Translations under genes and position numbers: made by a program
Notes under the pieces: generated by a model
The model's database searches: none
What the model was told of the DNA's origin: nothing
What the model saw: the letters and a program-made list of their open reading frames with translations, nothing else
From: a virus
Length of the DNA: 48,795 bases
Strand: one strand, 5' to 3'
IMG/VR virus record: IMGVR_UViG_3300023119_001932
Coordinates: 1 to 48,795 of that record
Shown: positions 29,801-37,120 of the stretch, piece by piece
Layout: each line of letters starts with the position of its first letter
Position numbering within the stretch: position 1 is the stretch's first letter

Positions 29801-32800
29801 ACACAGTGTCGTCTACTAATGTAATTACTATTTCAAGTGATGTAGCTGAACAATTATATGTAAATATGCCAATTTATGTCGAAAGCGATATTGCAGGTTT
29901 ACAAAGAGGTGATTTATATTATGTTCTTACTGTTTCAGGCAATGATATAACAGTAAGCACGTCAGAAGGCGGATCAACATTCTCAATTACAGCTGATACA
30001 ACAGGACAAACTGTTGGGCTATACGAAGCAGGTTGGGATCATGTAATTCCTGGAACACCTTCAGAGCTTGGATTAGATCTAACAACAGGCTACATAATAG
30101 AACCAGCAATTTCATATACTGAGCCTGGTTATACAGCAAATGCTGGAACAATGGCTACTGCTCAAGAATACGGTGCAGTTGAATACGGAGATAATAGATT
30201 TATTGCATTGCCGCAAGGTTCTGTAAGTACTAATTATTCCTTAGACGGCGAAAATTGGGTACTTGGTGGTAATCTTCCATCTACTGGATCGTGGCAAAAA
30301 GCAGCCTATGGTGGCGGCGTTGGTGCAACAGCAACAGCAATCGTTGGCGGACTTGGAGGAACAGGAGCTATCTTAGAAGCCGAGTTAGGCGAATTAAACA
30401 GCATTGGCTTACCAGGACCAACACAGATTTCAAAAGTAAATGTTATTAACGGCGGACGTGGATATGTAACTGCTCCAACTATTACATTTACTGCTACATC
30501 AGGTGGCGGTGGCGCAAGTGCTGTTGCTACAGTTAAAGATGGTAGTATTCAAGAAATTATTATTACAAGTACTGGTGCAGGTTATGGCGCGGCGCCAACA
30601 GTAACAGCAGATACTGATAAAGTTACTGAAGTCATTGTTAATAGCTTTGGTAGAGATTATTTATCACCACCAACAGTTACAATTAGCGGCGGCGGCGCAA
30701 GTACACAAGCATCTGTAACAGCAACTATGAATAACGAAGGTGTTGCTACTATTGTAATTGATGAAGATGTAGACGGAAATCCATTACGTGGTGAAGGTTA
30801 CACATCACAACCTACAGTTACTATTACAGACGGAAATGCTAAATGGGTTGCTATTGATGTAGCAGGAAACGCTAACGCTTATTTGTCAACAAGTGACGGA
30901 CTTACTGATACTTGGACAGCAGGCGCGGCAACTCCAGGAACTGCAAACAATGATATTGCTTACGGAAACGGATCTTGGGTTGTAGTAGGCGGCAACGGCG
31001 GAAGCGGCGCCGCAGGTACATCAACAACAGGAACAGCCTGGGTATCAAGAACAATGACAACACTTGCTTCTGGAACTGACGAATTTAGTGGTGTAGCATA
31101 CGGAAGTAACAGATTTGTTGCAATATCTCAAGAAGGCGAAACAGCAACAAGTAGTAACGGTATTACATGGGCCGCTGGCGGAGCATTACCAAGTACTGCT
31201 GGTGCTTGGAGCTTTGTAGAATACGGAAATGGCAGATTTGTTGCATTATCAACATCAGGAGAAGTGGCAATAAGTTACAATAATGGTGAAGATTGGTATG
31301 CATCTGCAATGGGCGGCGTATCTAATATTGAATCTGCTAATTGGACAAATCTTGCTTACGGCCAAGGCTTGTTTATGGCAGTTGGAGATAATAAAGTTGC
31401 AACAAGTGAATTTGGTTTAACTTGGACTGATAGACAAGAAGATCTTACTGCATCGTTCTACGGTGTTGCATTTGGTAATCCAAATAATGTTCCGCGTTGG
31501 GTAACTACACAAACAACAGGTGGTACCAACGGCGAAACATACACAATTAAAACTGGTGCTCGTGCAATGGGTAGAGTTACACAAGAAGACGGATCTATAG
31601 TACAAATTAGACTATCTGAGCCAGGATCGGGTTACCCAATAGGTAATGTTGAAAGTACTACGGCGCCAAATACAATTACACTTGATACTGTAGATAACTT
31701 ATTTGTAGAGCAACCTATACAATTTAGTGGCTCAACAGCAGTAGGATTAGATTCAGAAAGACTTTACTACATTTCAGATATAACTGGTAATGATATTGAA
31801 ATTAGTTTGCTAAAAGGTGGTGCAAGTTTTGATATTCAAACTGTAGACAACGAAGATATTGGAACACTAACATATAAGTCAGGACCGTTAACAACATTAA
31901 CAGATCCAAATGTAACTGTTCCGGCAGCAGTTAATTCAAGAATTGTAAACGGTGCATTAGGTAATCCAACATTTACTAATAGAGGTACAGGTTATACAAC
32001 TGCTACTGCCGAACTTGGCGGTGATGGTAGTGCAGACTTGTATCAGCCAAGCACATTTGTTGCTGTAGCAGACTTGTTTGAGTTACCAGAACCAGGTTCT
32101 AACGTTGAGTTTGACGGAATACCAAACAGATGGTATAAATTGGTTACTATTAGTAATGTTATTGGACAGCCAGGAAGTTACACAGCAACATTCCAAATTA
32201 GTCCAGGATTAACAACACTAAATGCACCAAAAGATAACACAAGTATTACTACTACTAACAAGTACTCGCAAGTACGTCTAACAGGACACGACTTCTTGTA
32301 CATTGGTACTGGTAACCAAGCTGATACTAACTATCCGTATGTTGACATTACAACAGCAAGTATTGATAGACAACAATTAAGTAGCGGTGGCGGAAGGGTG
32401 TTCTTTACATCAACCGACCAAGACGGTAACTTTAACGTTGGTGGACTATTTGGCGTACAACAGTCCACAGGTACTGCGACATTGGATGCTGATGCATTTA
32501 ACTTAGCAGGACTACAATCATTGCAGTTAGGTGGTATTGCAGTTGGTATTGGATCGGCTGTTATTACACAGTTTAGTACAGACCCGTTCTTTACTGAAAA
32601 CAGCGATAATATTGTTCCAACACAACGAGCAATTAAATCATATATTACTGCACAGATTGGTGGTGGTCAGAGTAGCTTGAACGTTAACACTTTAACAGCT
32701 GGTGTTGTGTTTATTGCTAACGATGAAATTACTACAACCAACGGTGGTCAGCTAAATATTAAAGCAAAGATGAACTTTACAGGTGGTATTGACGGTGCGC

Positions 32801-32832
32801 CAGTAGCACTTGGATACTTCTTATCAAGATAA
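20818..32832 (+). CDS. Giant tail fibre (4004 aa) with a 12-copy helical module array inserted in the beta-helix
   Basis: This is the paralogue of the 12925 product, with the same order: seven W-x-G-x-W/Y-G-G repeats (about 10-470), beta-helix start (YVGPLGTDVPPPIAG near 525; LPEYTAVVGDELRT near 820), SDMFHVRNATGVRNMTVNGL at 2680-2842, Asp-box-like repeats (about 3115-3560, for example SLDGENW at 3141-3147), STDQDGNFNVGGLF and IVPTQRAIKSYI at the end. The difference is the middle. Some 1750 extra residues are filled with a helical module of pattern C-x-R-D-x-G-x-I-V-D-A-x-x-Y-D-x-x-x-G-G-N. Module cysteines lie at 672, 981, 1140, 1277, 1417, 1717, 1892, 2050, 2188, 2425 and 2642, plus one copy without Cys near 1558. 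Glycine-rich GxGY...P-x-V-T-I repeats interrupt the propeller-like region near 3210-3340. It is likely a very long fibre; the array may act as a stalk or extra receptor domain. Confidence 0.85.
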   Translation: MAEFKLGRIRFVWQGDWQASRSYVADDVVSFGGKSYICIRNHTASSTFNVDFDNEIPKWDIVSDGTSWQGEWQPEYDYAPGDVVKYGSLVYIAETGHTSATFEAPDYLGLEEDLDKWTPFATSFDWKGDWTTDTRFKINDLVRYGGFVYLCNTAHVSASTAALGLEADQAKWELFSDGIVYLGDWNTGIRYRVNDVVKYGGNVFICTAPHTSADFLAEEANWDTFIEGFQFEDSWDNATVYQIGDTVTYGGYIYVAKTNNTNSQPTSNPDDWEVFTTGFAFQGDWSSLDSYKVGDVVRLGGNTYVAVADNLDEEPPEDTYWSKLNSGINWTRSVETFSQIAGVNNQGQSGSGARFDITKADTVYTLTLSTGFAGTGYVNGDIITITGDNVGGQTPANDIVITVTGVDGDAIDTFTHSGYSSSWIAGQSYHVGDVVIYGASSFICVTKHTSGSANRPDNDLSATYWNILSIGSEALSLSVDGDLVYYGNNGPTRLPIGVDGQILRASDGFPEWANYGLIDNVVYVGPLGTDVPPPIAGLTIDKPFASVRYALDQIKLGYLNPQTRDILKNNKQYLLKEVTNWIKYTYRVTVTSTNAGTRRFTCNTTENLKDGMPIVFTGDVFGGVTEGTTYYIDSVVNATEFRIATTPGGVSFIPTDATGIMQGDLAYDEAKCERDTGLIVDALIYDVSRGGTLKTTEATKAYYTEAGNEYINSNLGNQRIQTVEAYTQLKSFVSTLLNNQTPVNYQHLNGIKLTERAQQVIDLSLSAEETGKTKANELLDIVINGIEAESNTAIALPVLPNTTVFIKTGTYNEVLPMILPEYTAVVGDELRTSVIQPQPAISELRNDKNKTVSALNRILDVSSEIIQNVEIEPTTGNTVSQKYINGYGGNSTATNRINNGIEITQDVLKTGLSIVDTMPAVGPTPTSGTNNASDSGFANAVAQIEANYEFIKEEIVAWIQVQIDGNIAPFTTAFTYDTDSCRRDVEYILDALRYDLTYGGNFQTTVACRSYFVDGSPVYGAGEKEETLAAYAHLKTVVGDIITETVITASVGNDLTQNTDGTAGSAGAETFAEARVQEIFDTIDTDGTLPTEVAPDTSWVSSTFTAFASDISAKTSEIQNAVIDYTNSNFGNFNYDSAVCRRDATLLKVNSAYDVVLDTNYNAVRDGLAYQRGSAQSVKEYQEEQTVGTITQQKTLVNALLSDPDAQTRSDAYFDEIIDIIQNGSASANPIVYSDTGVTSKTNARTELQTNRQNIIDDLTTWIGANYPDHTYSVEVCERDTGRIVDAISYDIQYGGNSATYEASKAYFEGYVEVLPVAQRDISVAAFEQLAVIVKTYIANTTEQDEAEALVLIVAKVIEAGTIIALPTKTYPDYSALATAAIRSDADDVIADTTVVPATLQFVTDEYSTFKYDHAKCSRDIGYVVDALEYDMQFGTKFNSLKAGMAYRRGIASSLEVVENQLEATLASFDVVREEIKEITSGTQSVIDNTDNIIDILVNNTVPSSYTITDPTNYDTGFFNARRLVVANKQFIQDEISAYMADQYSAVWTGFTVDEQNEWLAEIDKIVDALRYDLTYRGNLETIVRARSYYKDGILIRAESEKPALLGVKDRLIAIIDDIATGVSITRTTGNVTVQDTNGTAGSAGAGAFAVDRITEIKETIDTGLTPALISPSTAWVDSGFVKFKDTIDSRLEIIKQAATDYIDVVYPNLTYDKEKCARDVGYIIDAVAYDVIFGSNFRSSQAGLAYQRGITSTDYVIENQLNATVQTIEFIQESLKELAVGVLTEEGTRETSNRAYDITIGMQTIIQNGLDSLPPIEFPLPPNYNTADYANTAYASASNTSGSTETFGHAVDRIVANYDFIKQEVRKWLEDPANGYDTFWGGLTTNAQDRCIRDVGYILDSTRYDLLYGGNTQSLITGSAYFTNFVLSIDSSELPATIAAYGRLKTVTDQVIQGQAVTTSPGVTEVQDTSGTNGNVSAAEFALDRIDDVLDWIQNTAPNATIEVATDYGTNEVTTAYNRIVERKNEIVEDVVFWVEKYFQDLEYNQDTCRRDAGLMVDAIARDIITGSNFATVKAGMSYFRQIPSAEEVINNELKATVGSIGFLAEKVKRTCAVAPSAAIELLIEDVTNYIYGGEQPVEKWIAQSNATEANVAGASIIWENKKYIQAEVLAYINENYPTLDYNQEKCERDVGFIVDALRYDLTYDSDVATTRAAEYYNTQANGFLESTLSNDELTATLDAYDYMKQIVNGLAVNTISSPGSLQDIVKPVARDELQQVGDSGTLARTEELMTKIYNYLVDYTQAPTITVTTIASNVLTTSEAHGLEIGDEIYAPDGGETYFVKTVPSTTTITLSDYFQGPTTNIGDQTGVQFVYNVYRHASIVETSASLKQQYTNLTGSIESIKQSITEFIAEGYPTLDYNVEKCERDVGYIVNAVGRDMMVNSNYLTTIASEAYYRGTQADEVLGPQKIATVQSYRELKNVIATYVNGDATALKRTNELMDIIIKMLDKGNGKTPSIIGTTTYLNDRETINAVDVLKVNRDFLAAEATAWIEQSFGGIVTEITGSPGSVVFDREHNLQVNDPVAFDSDAFGGVEAGKTYYVSNVVSTSEVELTDEINGISLDFTGGIGSSVVTYAFDREACKRDMREYVEAIIYDLQYPGNHKVHKAAELYLNAVNGSERSDMFHVRNATGVRNMTVNGLRGNLTEENSFGTRRPTAGAYVSLDPGFGPWDTEAWVTNKSCYVQNVTTFGVGCVGCKIDGALHAGGNRSIVSNDFTQVLSDGIGVWCSGNNSLTELVSVFAYYNYSGYLADFGGRIRATNGNSSYGTYGVIAEGTDTGEEPIVATVDNLSQDALVGSVLTDGEEQVLRFEFTNAGRDYTNAEFAISGTGFNAAVIDTEFRDQAVVETRIIDLDDGNTVGGEDFTSAQNVAQGGDPYTLTLAATDTALGDQYSGMNAQLTAGTGVGQYGTVLTFNNGTKVATIYKPSVGPFTITDTVSSTNVITISSDVAEQLYVNMPIYVESDIAGLQRGDLYYVLTVSGNDITVSTSEGGSTFSITADTTGQTVGLYEAGWDHVIPGTPSELGLDLTTGYIIEPAISYTEPGYTANAGTMATAQEYGAVEYGDNRFIALPQGSVSTNYSLDGENWVLGGNLPSTGSWQKAAYGGGVGATATAIVGGLGGTGAILEAELGELNSIGLPGPTQISKVNVINGGRGYVTAPTITFTATSGGGGASAVATVKDGSIQEIIITSTGAGYGAAPTVTADTDKVTEVIVNSFGRDYLSPPTVTISGGGASTQASVTATMNNEGVATIVIDEDVDGNPLRGEGYTSQPTVTITDGNAKWVAIDVAGNANAYLSTSDGLTDTWTAGAATPGTANNDIAYGNGSWVVVGGNGGSGAAGTSTTGTAWVSRTMTTLASGTDEFSGVAYGSNRFVAISQEGETATSSNGITWAAGGALPSTAGAWSFVEYGNGRFVALSTSGEVAISYNNGEDWYASAMGGVSNIESANWTNLAYGQGLFMAVGDNKVATSEFGLTWTDRQEDLTASFYGVAFGNPNNVPRWVTTQTTGGTNGETYTIKTGARAMGRVTQEDGSIVQIRLSEPGSGYPIGNVESTTAPNTITLDTVDNLFVEQPIQFSGSTAVGLDSERLYYISDITGNDIEISLLKGGASFDIQTVDNEDIGTLTYKSGPLTTLTDPNVTVPAAVNSRIVNGALGNPTFTNRGTGYTTATAELGGDGSADLYQPSTFVAVADLFELPEPGSNVEFDGIPNRWYKLVTISNVIGQPGSYTATFQISPGLTTLNAPKDNTSITTTNKYSQVRLTGHDFLYIGTGNQADTNYPYVDITTASIDRQQLSSGGGRVFFTSTDQDGNFNVGGLFGVQQSTGTATLDADAFNLAGLQSLQLGGIAVGIGSAVITQFSTDPFFTENSDNIVPTQRAIKSYITAQIGGGQSSLNVNTLTAGVVFIANDEITTTNGGQLNIKAKMNFTGGIDGAPVALGYFLSR
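22801..28860 (+). repeat. Diverged tandem array encoding about 12 helical C-x-R-D modules
   Basis: Within the 4004-residue gene the module codons (Cys at 22831, 23758, 24235, 24646, 25066, 25966, 26491, 26965, 27379, 28090 and 28741, and a Cys-less copy near 25500) repeat with spacings mostly of 137-175 codons. The longer gaps of 309, 237 and 217 codons hold inserted beta segments. DNA similarity between copies is low except at the motif, so the amplification is old. Confidence 0.8.
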
Positions 32833-32847
32833 TGGAGAAAAAATAAC

Positions 32848-33168
32848 ATGGCGACAGGAAGACTCGGAGTACAGGATCTAACAGCAGATACCGATACTGT
32901 TTTATATACAGTACCAGTAGGATCATATGCTGTAGCGAATGTATCTATTACAAATAGAAACGAAACATCGATTTCTATGAAATTGGCAATGGCCACAACA
33001 GCAACGCCTACAGCGGCAGAATGGATTGAATGGAATACAATTATTATTCCAAACGGTGTATTTGAAAGAACAGGCTTAGTTTTACAGGGCGGACTAAATA
33101 TAGTAGCAAATGTAGATTCTGCAAATGTTGGTGTAACTGTTTATGGCATCGAAACATCAACAACGTAA
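32848..33168 (+). CDS. Small beta-sandwich-like virion protein (third of three similar)
   Basis: The 106-residue protein starts MATGRLGVQDLTADTDTVLYTVPVGSYAVANVSITNRN, then ISMKLAM, NTIIIPNGVFERTGLVLQGGLNIVAN and VGVTVYGIET. The strand order matches the products of 2055 and 12173. The pattern 'L-Y-T-V-P ... V-x-N-V-x-I-x-N-R ... I-P-x-x-G' is common in small phage beta-sandwich proteins found beside fibre genes. It follows the 4004-residue fibre by 15 nt and has GGAG (32834-32837) as ribosome-binding site. It is likely a partner of the preceding fibre, but the biochemical role is unknown. Confidence 0.7.
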   Translation: MATGRLGVQDLTADTDTVLYTVPVGSYAVANVSITNRNETSISMKLAMATTATPTAAEWIEWNTIIIPNGVFERTGLVLQGGLNIVANVDSANVGVTVYGIETSTT

Positions 33169-33184
33169 TTAGGGGAAATAGAGA

Positions 33185-35401
33185 ATGGCACGTTACAATA
33201 CAGCACCACAAACGTTAGAAGTAGATGGAGAAACTGAATTTACCTATGCGTTTACTGGCGGAATAATTAGTTTAACTGGCACAGCGGGCTATACTGTAAC
33301 AATGGTAAGTCCTGTATTTTTCCCAGGCAGTAAACAAACATTTTATAATTCTACCGACGATATGATCACTATTGCTACGGCAGCGGGTCAGATTACAGGT
33401 AATGGTGTTACACTTGGAACATCAATTGATATTCCAACAAACTCAACATATGTTTTAACTTCAGACGGCACAAATTATGTTCTAACAAGTGCATTAGCAG
33501 GTACAACAGTATTCGAACTTCCTGTCACATTTAACGATGTACTAAACGCTGATGCAAAAGTAGAACTTAATCCAGCAGATAACAATGTAGAAATTAAACC
33601 AACAGGAACAGGTACAGTTGATATTAGTCCTCAGTCCAGTGTTAGTATTCAACCTGGCGGCGTTGCTACTATTAGACCTACCGGAAATTTAATTCTAAGT
33701 TCTGCAACAGGAACTTTATCAATTGGTGATGCTGGAAAAACTACAAGTTTTCCAGGAAATATTGAATTTACAGAAGATGGCCAAACAGTTACACTATCAC
33801 CAACTGGAACAGGTTCAGTAACTATTGATCCGGGCGGAGATGTAACAATTGGTGCAGGTGGAACACTATCTATTAGTTCAGACACACTTGGAACTATTTC
33901 AAACATGGCAATTGGCGCAAGTAATCCAAGTACTGGCGGATTTACAAGTTTAAGTGCAGCCGGTGCTGTTACTTTTACAGCTAATACAGCGTCTACAAGC
34001 ACAACATCTGGTACTTTAGTTGTAACTGGAGGATTAGGTGTAAGTGGTGCAATTTACGGCGGAAGTATTCAAAGTACTCCAGTTGGTAGCTCAAGCCGTA
34101 GCACAGGTGCGTTTACTACACTAACAGCAAACGGTGCAACAACATTTACAGCAAACACAGCATCGTCAAATTCAACATCTGGCACAGTAGTTGTAACAGG
34201 CGGCATTGGTGTAAGCGGTGCAATTTATGCAGGCAGTATTCAAAACACTCCAATTGGTAGTTCAACTGCTAACAGTGGTGGATTTACTACACTAACTGCA
34301 AACTCAACTGTAGACTTTACAGGAACTACTGACGCTACTAATAACTCAGGCGACACAGGTACATTACGTTGTGAAGGCGGCGCAAGTATTGCTAAACGTG
34401 TTTATTCAGGAGGCGGCTTTGTAGGTCCAATTGGTAATGTATCAAGAAGCTCAGGAGAGTTTACATCTCTAAGCGCAACAAGTACAGTAGGATTTACACC
34501 AAATAATGCTAACGTAACAATTTCGCCAAGTGGTACTGGTACAGTTACTATGGCGCCAGCAGGTGGCGGATCAATTAACAATATGTCAATTGGTGCTACC
34601 ACTGCAAGCACTGGTAAATTTACAAGCCTTGAAGCAACTGGTAACTTAGATGTTGCACGTTATATTAGACACACAGGCGATACTAATACGTATATTGACT
34701 TTGAAGGTGATACAATTAGTATGTACGTTGGCGGAAGCCGTGAAGTTACAATTAATACTACAGGTGTACGTTTAGGTGACACAGGTAATGCATATATACA
34801 ACCAGTAAGTGGCAACTATGGTTCACTCCAAATTGACGGTGGAGCACACGGTGGTTGGGAAGGCTTAAACGTTGGTGGCCGTTTTGTAATGATGCACGAC
34901 AATTCAAATACAATGGGCCTTTACAATGACGTAGATAACCACTGGATTTTAGAACACAGTCGTAATTCTTGGACAAGATTATATTACGATAGTGGTAATA
35001 AACTCGAAACACGAAGTGATGGCGCACAGACAAACGGCATTCATAGAGCAACTGGTAACATTATTTCAAACACTTCAGATGGTAGACTTAAAACTAATAT
35101 CGAAAACATTCCAAATGCATTAGATAAAGTTATGTTACTTAATGGTGTAACATATAATTGGAATGAAAACACACCAGAAGGTTTTGATAAAGAAAAAACT
35201 GAAGTAGGTTTGATTGCACAAGAAGTTGAAGCAGTACTTCCTGAAATTATTCACAATGCTCCATTTGATAGAGATGAAGACGATAATAGTATTTCAGGCG
35301 AAGATTACAAAACACTACAATACGAAAGAGTAGTACCATTACTTGTAGAGGCAATTAAAGAATTAAAAGAAGAAATAAATAAATTAAAAGGAGATGCATA
35401 A
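33185..35401 (+). CDS. Tail fibre with C-terminal S74-type intramolecular chaperone (738 aa)
   Basis: The N-terminal part (about 1-120) is a beta domain (FTGGIISLTGTAGYTVTM). Residues about 120-500 contain repeated shaft units (GTGTVDISP, VVTGGLGVSGAIYGGSIQ, SSRSTGAFTTLTANG). The C-terminus, about 630-738, is the endosialidase-type intramolecular chaperone (Peptidase S74). It has SDGRLKTNIENI with the Ser-Asp-x-x-x-Lys arrangement used for self-cleavage, then VGLIAQEVEAVLPEII, YERVVPLLVEAIKEL and a final coiled coil. In that family the chaperone trimerises the fibre and then cuts itself off before the Ser. Start supported by AGGGGA (33171-33176). It is co-transcribed with the Cys-rich protein that follows directly (gap 0), which may sit at its tip. 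Confidence 0.9.
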   Translation: MARYNTAPQTLEVDGETEFTYAFTGGIISLTGTAGYTVTMVSPVFFPGSKQTFYNSTDDMITIATAAGQITGNGVTLGTSIDIPTNSTYVLTSDGTNYVLTSALAGTTVFELPVTFNDVLNADAKVELNPADNNVEIKPTGTGTVDISPQSSVSIQPGGVATIRPTGNLILSSATGTLSIGDAGKTTSFPGNIEFTEDGQTVTLSPTGTGSVTIDPGGDVTIGAGGTLSISSDTLGTISNMAIGASNPSTGGFTSLSAAGAVTFTANTASTSTTSGTLVVTGGLGVSGAIYGGSIQSTPVGSSSRSTGAFTTLTANGATTFTANTASSNSTSGTVVVTGGIGVSGAIYAGSIQNTPIGSSTANSGGFTTLTANSTVDFTGTTDATNNSGDTGTLRCEGGASIAKRVYSGGGFVGPIGNVSRSSGEFTSLSATSTVGFTPNNANVTISPSGTGTVTMAPAGGGSINNMSIGATTASTGKFTSLEATGNLDVARYIRHTGDTNTYIDFEGDTISMYVGGSREVTINTTGVRLGDTGNAYIQPVSGNYGSLQIDGGAHGGWEGLNVGGRFVMMHDNSNTMGLYNDVDNHWILEHSRNSWTRLYYDSGNKLETRSDGAQTNGIHRATGNIISNTSDGRLKTNIENIPNALDKVMLLNGVTYNWNENTPEGFDKEKTEVGLIAQEVEAVLPEIIHNAPFDRDEDDNSISGEDYKTLQYERVVPLLVEAIKELKEEINKLKGDA

Positions 35402-36265
35402 ATGGCAACTTGTTTATATAGTGATGGAATAAGATTTCCAGACGGTACATGCCAAAGAACGCAGGGTACTGTTCCTGGAGGAATGTTTCAGTGCTTTAAT
35501 ACCTGTATGGTATGCTGTGGTCCTCATAGATGTAGATCACATTGCGGTCGCTGTGGCACTTGGACAGCACCAACATGTGCTTCTGAAATAACATTTGAAA
35601 TATGGAGTGGCGGCGGCTCTGGAGCAGGACACTGTTGTCAAGGTTGTTGGTGCGACATGGCCAGTTGCGGTGCATTTTCAGGATATTATGGTAGAAAAAC
35701 GTTACGAAGACCAGACGGGCAGTTTAACCCAGGATGCGTATATTGTTTCTGTGTAGGAGCAGGCGGCAACGGTACAACAAATAACGGTTGTGGATGTTTT
35801 TCAGTATGTTGTGATCAGCCAAGAGGTTGTTCTTCGCATATTAGAGGATCTGGACTATGTTGTTTTTGTATAACAGGCGGTAAAGGCGGCTATAATATTT
35901 ACTGTACATGCATGTGTAATAACCAGGGTAATAGACAAGAGTCAATGTGTGGTTTAGGTCTATGTATTGGTTGTAAATATGACTTTATTGATATGGGTAA
36001 CCAACCATATTTTACACAATTTAGATCAAACGTTAACTGTGGTACCAGAGCAAGTGGTATTTCAGAATCGTGGGGATTAAAAAATAGACACGAATATAAT
36101 CTACAAACACAAAACAAATATTGCGGATGTATGTCTTGTTGTAGAGGTTTCCGACAAATTGCAAGAGGCGGAGCAAGTGCAATTAAAGCAACTTGTGGTC
36201 AAGATATAAGTCACTGTCGTGGAACTCCTGGACATCCGGGATTAGTAAAGATTACTTGGAGATAA
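35402..36265 (+). CDS. Extremely cysteine-rich, glycine-rich adhesin-like protein
   Basis: I count 39 cysteines in 287 residues (about 14%), against very few in the neighbouring proteins. The framework is still that of a phage fibre or Gly-rich adhesin. The start IRFPDGTCQRTQG is the common fibre motif 'I-x-F-P-D-G-T-x-Q' with Cys in place of Thr. GTWTAPTCASEITFEIWSGG followed by GRKTL and CVGAGGNG follows the Gly-rich fibre-tip domain. The end GHPGLVKITWR matches the usual 'G-x-P-G-L-V-x-I' finish. CC and CxC pairs are scattered throughout (CHCC-like groups near residues 75-85, 116-120, 141-155 and 165-175). There is no signal peptide. A strong ribosome-binding site (AAAAGGAG, 35387-35393) overlaps the end of the S74 fibre gene. 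Best reading: the receptor-binding tip, stabilised by disulfides or bound metal. This is inference. Confidence 0.8.
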   Translation: MATCLYSDGIRFPDGTCQRTQGTVPGGMFQCFNTCMVCCGPHRCRSHCGRCGTWTAPTCASEITFEIWSGGGSGAGHCCQGCWCDMASCGAFSGYYGRKTLRRPDGQFNPGCVYCFCVGAGGNGTTNNGCGCFSVCCDQPRGCSSHIRGSGLCCFCITGGKGGYNIYCTCMCNNQGNRQESMCGLGLCIGCKYDFIDMGNQPYFTQFRSNVNCGTRASGISESWGLKNRHEYNLQTQNKYCGCMSCCRGFRQIARGGASAIKATCGQDISHCRGTPGHPGLVKITWR

Positions 36266-36268
36266 TCA

Positions 36269-37108
36269 ATGGCTGAAAACTTAAACAACGATGAACTTGA
36301 AAGTACTGTAGTCGATTATCGCACATTAACAGATACTGACGAATTAGGTACTGAATGGGTAGAAGTTGATTACACGTACGAATGTCCTTCAGAAAACTAT
36401 TTAGATGGACCTGCAACTGAAACAGTAAATGGAAGATATATAGGTCCTAAATACTTGTATCTTTATGTTAATAAAGGTGAAGATACTCCAGAAGAAAGAG
36501 GAAAGTTTGAAACTGTATTGAGAGAACAAGAAGCAAGAGAACAAACTAACGATTTTTTAGATATTCCTGGCGAAATTGAACTTGTAAAACTTGATGCAAC
36601 AAAAAATCCATTAGAAGCCGAAGTACTCTCTGACTACCATGATAATTATAAAGATTTTGACGACTGGTTAGAAACTCCAGGAAGAAAAACTATTCCGTCA
36701 CCTGTTATTCCGGGTTATGGTTTCTTTGAATATGAATACCCTATTCATCCAGATCATTTGTATGATGACAAACTAACTACATACAATTTTGAAACTGGAG
36801 AAGTTGAACTTTATAAAAGATCATCTATAGATACATTAGGTCAACCGCAGTCTTGGAATGATATTAGAATGGAAAGAACTGAAAGACTGCAAGATGTTGA
36901 TGCAATGCACCTTGCAATGAAAGAGCATGATCCAGCAGTAGCAGAAAAAATTGAAGAGTATAAAGAACTTTTAAGAAATATGCCAACTGCCCTTGCAGAT
37001 ATAGATTTATTGTATGTTGACAGTTGCTGGCCAGAATGTAAAGAAATAGATACTGATTACGGTCTTGATACCGGATTTATAAGACAAAGCGACGACATTC
37101 CTGAATAG
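36269..37108 (+). CDS. Probable tail-fibre assembly chaperone
   Basis: This is a 279-residue, acidic, mostly soluble protein without membrane segments. The C-terminal part (about 190-245: SWNDIRMERTERLQDVDAMH, then VAEKIEEYKELLRNMPTALA) follows the layout of phage tail-fibre assembly proteins: R-x-x-R-L-x-x-x-D ... Y-x-x-x-L-R-x-x-P. The N-terminal two thirds match nothing I recognise, apart from YIGPKYLYLYVN and a Tyr/Pro/Asp-rich region that may bind the adhesin. It begins 3 nt after the Cys-rich gene, whose end supplies GGAGA. It is the last gene of the 20782 unit. Both position and C-terminal motif fit a chaperone for the preceding fibre or adhesin. The assignment rests on a short motif, so it is moderate. 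Confidence 0.6.
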   Translation: MAENLNNDELESTVVDYRTLTDTDELGTEWVEVDYTYECPSENYLDGPATETVNGRYIGPKYLYLYVNKGEDTPEERGKFETVLREQEAREQTNDFLDIPGEIELVKLDATKNPLEAEVLSDYHDNYKDFDDWLETPGRKTIPSPVIPGYGFFEYEYPIHPDHLYDDKLTTYNFETGEVELYKRSSIDTLGQPQSWNDIRMERTERLQDVDAMHLAMKEHDPAVAEKIEEYKELLRNMPTALADIDLLYVDSCWPECKEIDTDYGLDTGFIRQSDDIPE

Positions 37109-37120
37109 CCAGATCTAATT

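Noticed and set aside
35374-35381. AATAAATA as a late promoter for the Cys-rich gene
   Set aside because: The predicted start (about 35387) would fall on the ribosome-binding site. The octamer is explained by AT-rich codons for the C-terminal coiled coil of the S74 fibre.
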